NCBI GenBank assembly: GCA_013812005.1
Contig: JACCUE010000009.1
Location: 1 to 7,379, forward strand
Reading direction: 5' to 3'
From: Thermoleophilaceae bacterium
Lineage (GTDB): Bacteria; Actinomycetota; Thermoleophilia; Solirubrobacterales; Thermoleophilaceae
Length of the DNA: 7,379 bases
Each line of letters begins with the position of its first letter. The first letter of the stretch is position 1. Under the pieces are notes generated by a model. It made no database searches. It saw nothing but the letters and a program-made list of their open reading frames with translations, and had not been told where the DNA came from. This document shows, piece after piece, positions 5,626 through 7,379 of this stretch. The position numbers were made by a program, and so were the translations under genes.

Positions 5626-6835
5626 CGTCGAGGACCTCCACGCCGGGAAGGGACTTGCCCTCCAGCAGCTCGAGGGCCGCGCCGCCGCCGGTGGAGAGGT
5701 GAGTGACCTCCTCGCCAAGCCCGAAGGACGCCAGCGCCGCCGCGGAGTCGCCGCCGCCCACCACCGTCGTGCCGGGGGCGGCGGCCACGGCCTCGGCCAC
5801 CGCACGCGTGCCCGCCGCGAAGGGCTCGAGCTCGAAGGCGCCCATGGGCCCGTTCCAGAACACGGTGCCGGCGCCGCACACCTCATCGGCATAGGCCGCG
5901 GCGGTGCGAGGCCCCACGTCCAGCCCCATCCAGCCGTCGGGCACCGACGTGCCGTCGATCTGTCGGCACTGCGCGTCGGCAGCGAACTTGTCGCCCGCCA
6001 CCAGGTCCAGCGGCAGGAGCAGGCGAGCAGTGCCGTCGCCCTCGGCCTTCTCGAGCGCCTTGCGGGCCAACTCGATTCCGTCCTCCTCCACCAACGAGTC
6101 ACCGGTCTCGATTCCCTGGGCGCGGAAGAACGCGAAGCACATCGCGCCGCCGATCAGGATCGAGTCGGCAGCGTCGAGGAAACGGTCGATCAGCGCCACC
6201 TTGTCGGAGACCTTGGCTCCGCCGAGCACGACCACCAGCGGGCGCTCGGGGGCCTCGATGATGCCGCGCAGGGTGACCACCTCCCTCTCGAGCAGAAGCC
6301 CGGCCACCGAGGGCAGGTGCTCAGCCACCCCCGCGCTGGAGGCGTGGGCGCGGTGCGCGGCGCCGAAGGCGTCGTTCACGAAGACCTCGCCGAGCGACGC
6401 CAGCTCCTTCGCCAGGGCGGGATCGTTCTCCGTCTCGCCCGGCTCCCAGCGGGTGTTCTCGAGCACCAGCACCTCGCCCGCCGACAGGGCCTCGGCCTGC
6501 CCGCGCACCTCGTCTCCCACCACCGCCTCCGCCTGCGTCACCGGGGCGTCGATCAGCTCGGCCAGGCGCCGCGAGACCGGGGCGAGGGAGGTCTCCGGCT
6601 CACGGTCCTTCGGCCGGCCCAGGTGCGAGCAGAGGACGAGGCGCGCCCCGCCCTCCAGGAGCAACTCGATCGTCGGCAACGCGGCCCTGATGCGGGCATC
6701 GTCGGTCACCTCGCCGTCCTCGAGGGGCACGTTGAAGTCCACCCGCGCGAGCACGCGGCTCTGTGAGGTCAGATCGAGGTCGCGGACCGTCCGCTTGCCG
6801 AGGTCGGTCCCCTCGGGCCCATCCGCGCCGGCCAC
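5618..6835 (-). CDS. pgk: Phosphoglycerate kinase
   Basis: PGK makes ATP and 3-phosphoglycerate from 1,3-bisphosphoglycerate and ADP in the cytoplasm. With the GTG start at 6835 the protein has 405 residues. The N-domain holds the substrate-binding RVDFNVPL (31-38), SHLGRPKD (70-77), LENTRW (125-130) and NDAFGAAHRAH (154-164). The C-domain holds GGAKVSDK (205-212) for nucleotide binding, the phosphate-binding GGGDSAAA (360-367) and the terminal STGGGAALELL (381-391). The start is uncertain. GTG 6835 lies 2 nt after the gap stop; a TTG at 6841 would overlap that stop by 4 nt; the family N-terminus (KRTVRDLDL) begins only around residue 14. The ATG at 6910 would overlap gap by 73 nt and is unlikely. 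The stop overlaps tpiA by 8 nt. PGK identity is certain; only the first ~12 residues are in doubt. Confidence 0.95.
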   Translation of the reverse strand: MAGADGPEGTDLGKRTVRDLDLTSQSRVLARVDFNVPLEDGEVTDDARIRAALPTIELLLEGGARLVLCSHLGRPKDREPETSLAPVSRRLAELIDAPVTQAEAVVGDEVRGQAEALSAGEVLVLENTRWEPGETENDPALAKELASLGEVFVNDAFGAAHRAHASSAGVAEHLPSVAGLLLEREVVTLRGIIEAPERPLVVVLGGAKVSDKVALIDRFLDAADSILIGGAMCFAFFRAQGIETGDSLVEEDGIELARKALEKAEGDGTARLLLPLDLVAGDKFAADAQCRQIDGTSVPDGWMGLDVGPRTAAAYADEVCGAGTVFWNGPMGAFELEPFAAGTRAVAEAVAAAPGTTVVGGGDSAAALASFGLGEEVTHLSTGGGAALELLEGKSLPGVEVLDDA

Positions 6836-6837
6836 GC

Positions 6838-7379
6838 TCAAGCTACGGGCTGAGCGAGGCCGGTCAGCACGCGCTCGGCCAGGTCCACGCAGCGGTTGGA
6901 GTAGCCCCACTCGTTGTCATACCAGGTGACAACCTTGACCAGGCGGCCGTCGAGCACCATCGTCAGCTCGGAGTCGAAGATCGACGAGTACGCCGAACGC
7001 ACGATGTCGCTGGAGACGATCGGGTCCTCGGTGTACTCGAGGATGCCCTTCAGCGGCCCCCGGTCCGCCCGGTCGGCCACCGCCGCGTTGACCTCGTCCG
7101 CGGTCACGTCCCGGGATGCACGGAAGGTGAGGTCGACCATCGAGCCCGTGGGAAGGGGGGCGCGCACGGCAATGCCGTTGAGCTTGCCCTCCAGCTCGGG
7201 CATCACGAGGCCGATGGCCTTGGCCGCGCCGGTCGAGGTGGGCACCAGGTTTATCGCCGCGGCGCGGGCGCGGCGCATGTCCTTGTGCGGTGAGTCTTGG
7301 AGCTGCTGATCCGCCGTGTAGGCGTGGATCGTGGTCATGATCCCCGACTCGATCCCGACGGCGTCGTGCAGCACCCGGG
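6838..7379 (-). CDS. gap: Glyceraldehyde-3-phosphate dehydrogenase, type I (C-terminal part)
   Basis: This enzyme oxidises glyceraldehyde 3-phosphate with NAD(P) and phosphate to 1,3-bisphosphoglycerate, the PGK substrate. The window holds 179 codons plus the stop. About 160 N-terminal residues, including the nucleotide-binding fold and the catalytic Cys, lie beyond the right edge, so cofactor preference cannot be judged. Visible are the catalytic His in TTIHAYT (visible residue 18), PHKDMRRARAAA, the phosphate-binding VPTSTGAAKA, VRAPLPTGSMVDL, DPIVSSDIV and the highly conserved WYDNEWGYSNR near the end. The first codons in view (VLHDAVGIESG) match the stretch just after the active-site Cys in the family. 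It is the first visible gene of the operon, and pgk begins at its stop. The promoter must be outside the window. Confidence 0.97.
   Translation of the reverse strand, partial: RVLHDAVGIESGIMTTIHAYTADQQLQDSPHKDMRRARAAAINLVPTSTGAAKAIGLVMPELEGKLNGIAVRAPLPTGSMVDLTFRASRDVTADEVNAAVADRADRGPLKGILEYTEDPIVSSDIVRSAYSSIFDSELTMVLDGRLVKVVTWYDNEWGYSNRCVDLAERVLTGLAQPVA

Noticed and set aside
5699..6766. Open frame of 355 codons on the plus strand opposite pgk
   Set aside because: PGK on the minus strand is certain; the opposite frame is low-complexity His/Arg/Gly/Leu with no recognisable motif and is a codon-bias shadow.
6836..6910. ATG at 6910 as the pgk start
   Set aside because: It would overlap the conserved gap C-terminus by 73 nt and add an Arg/Pro-rich segment foreign to PGK.

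Overview
The window is very GC-rich and densely coded, with overlapping genes, GTG and TTG start candidates and no mobile, CRISPR, rRNA or tRNA features. Its protein styles (a Hanks-type kinase with a single membrane anchor, high-GC glycolytic enzymes, and a Tgt unlike the proteobacterial form) suggest a high-GC actinobacterial lineage, perhaps Thermoleophilia/Solirubrobacterales. That placement is inference from composition and sequence style; no marker gene here settles it.

Layout. On the plus strand, positions 1-1680 hold the 3' end of an unidentified protein with a short domain and eight tandem VPEE-type pentapeptides. Its stop codon overlaps the ATG of a membrane-anchored Ser/Thr protein kinase. 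The two genes are probably translated together and may form a signalling pair. A 78-bp intergenic region with one weak hairpin separates this block from a convergent minus-strand operon.

On the minus strand, read from the right edge leftward, the order is gap (N-terminus outside the window), pgk, tpiA, gpmI, tgt, and a small one-helix membrane protein. The first four enzymes carry out lower-glycolysis and gluconeogenesis steps from triose phosphates to 2-phosphoglycerate. Their junctions are very tight: gap/pgk abut or overlap by 4 nt, pgk/tpiA overlap by 8 nt, and tpiA/gpmI overlap by 4 nt. tgt follows after 35 nt and supplies tRNA base exchange for queuosine. The small membrane protein follows 32 nt later with its own strong Shine-Dalgarno. 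All visible catalytic residues of the enzymes are intact.

Assessment. Most of the window is ordinary core metabolism, and I see no convincing new defence or mobile system. The points most worth a second look are the repeat protein coupled to the kinase, the small coil-rich membrane protein at the end of the operon, two GC-rich hairpins placed exactly at gene junctions (one just before the gpmI start, one with the gpmI stop codon in its loop), an odd pgk start region, and an unusual base-recognition loop in Tgt.
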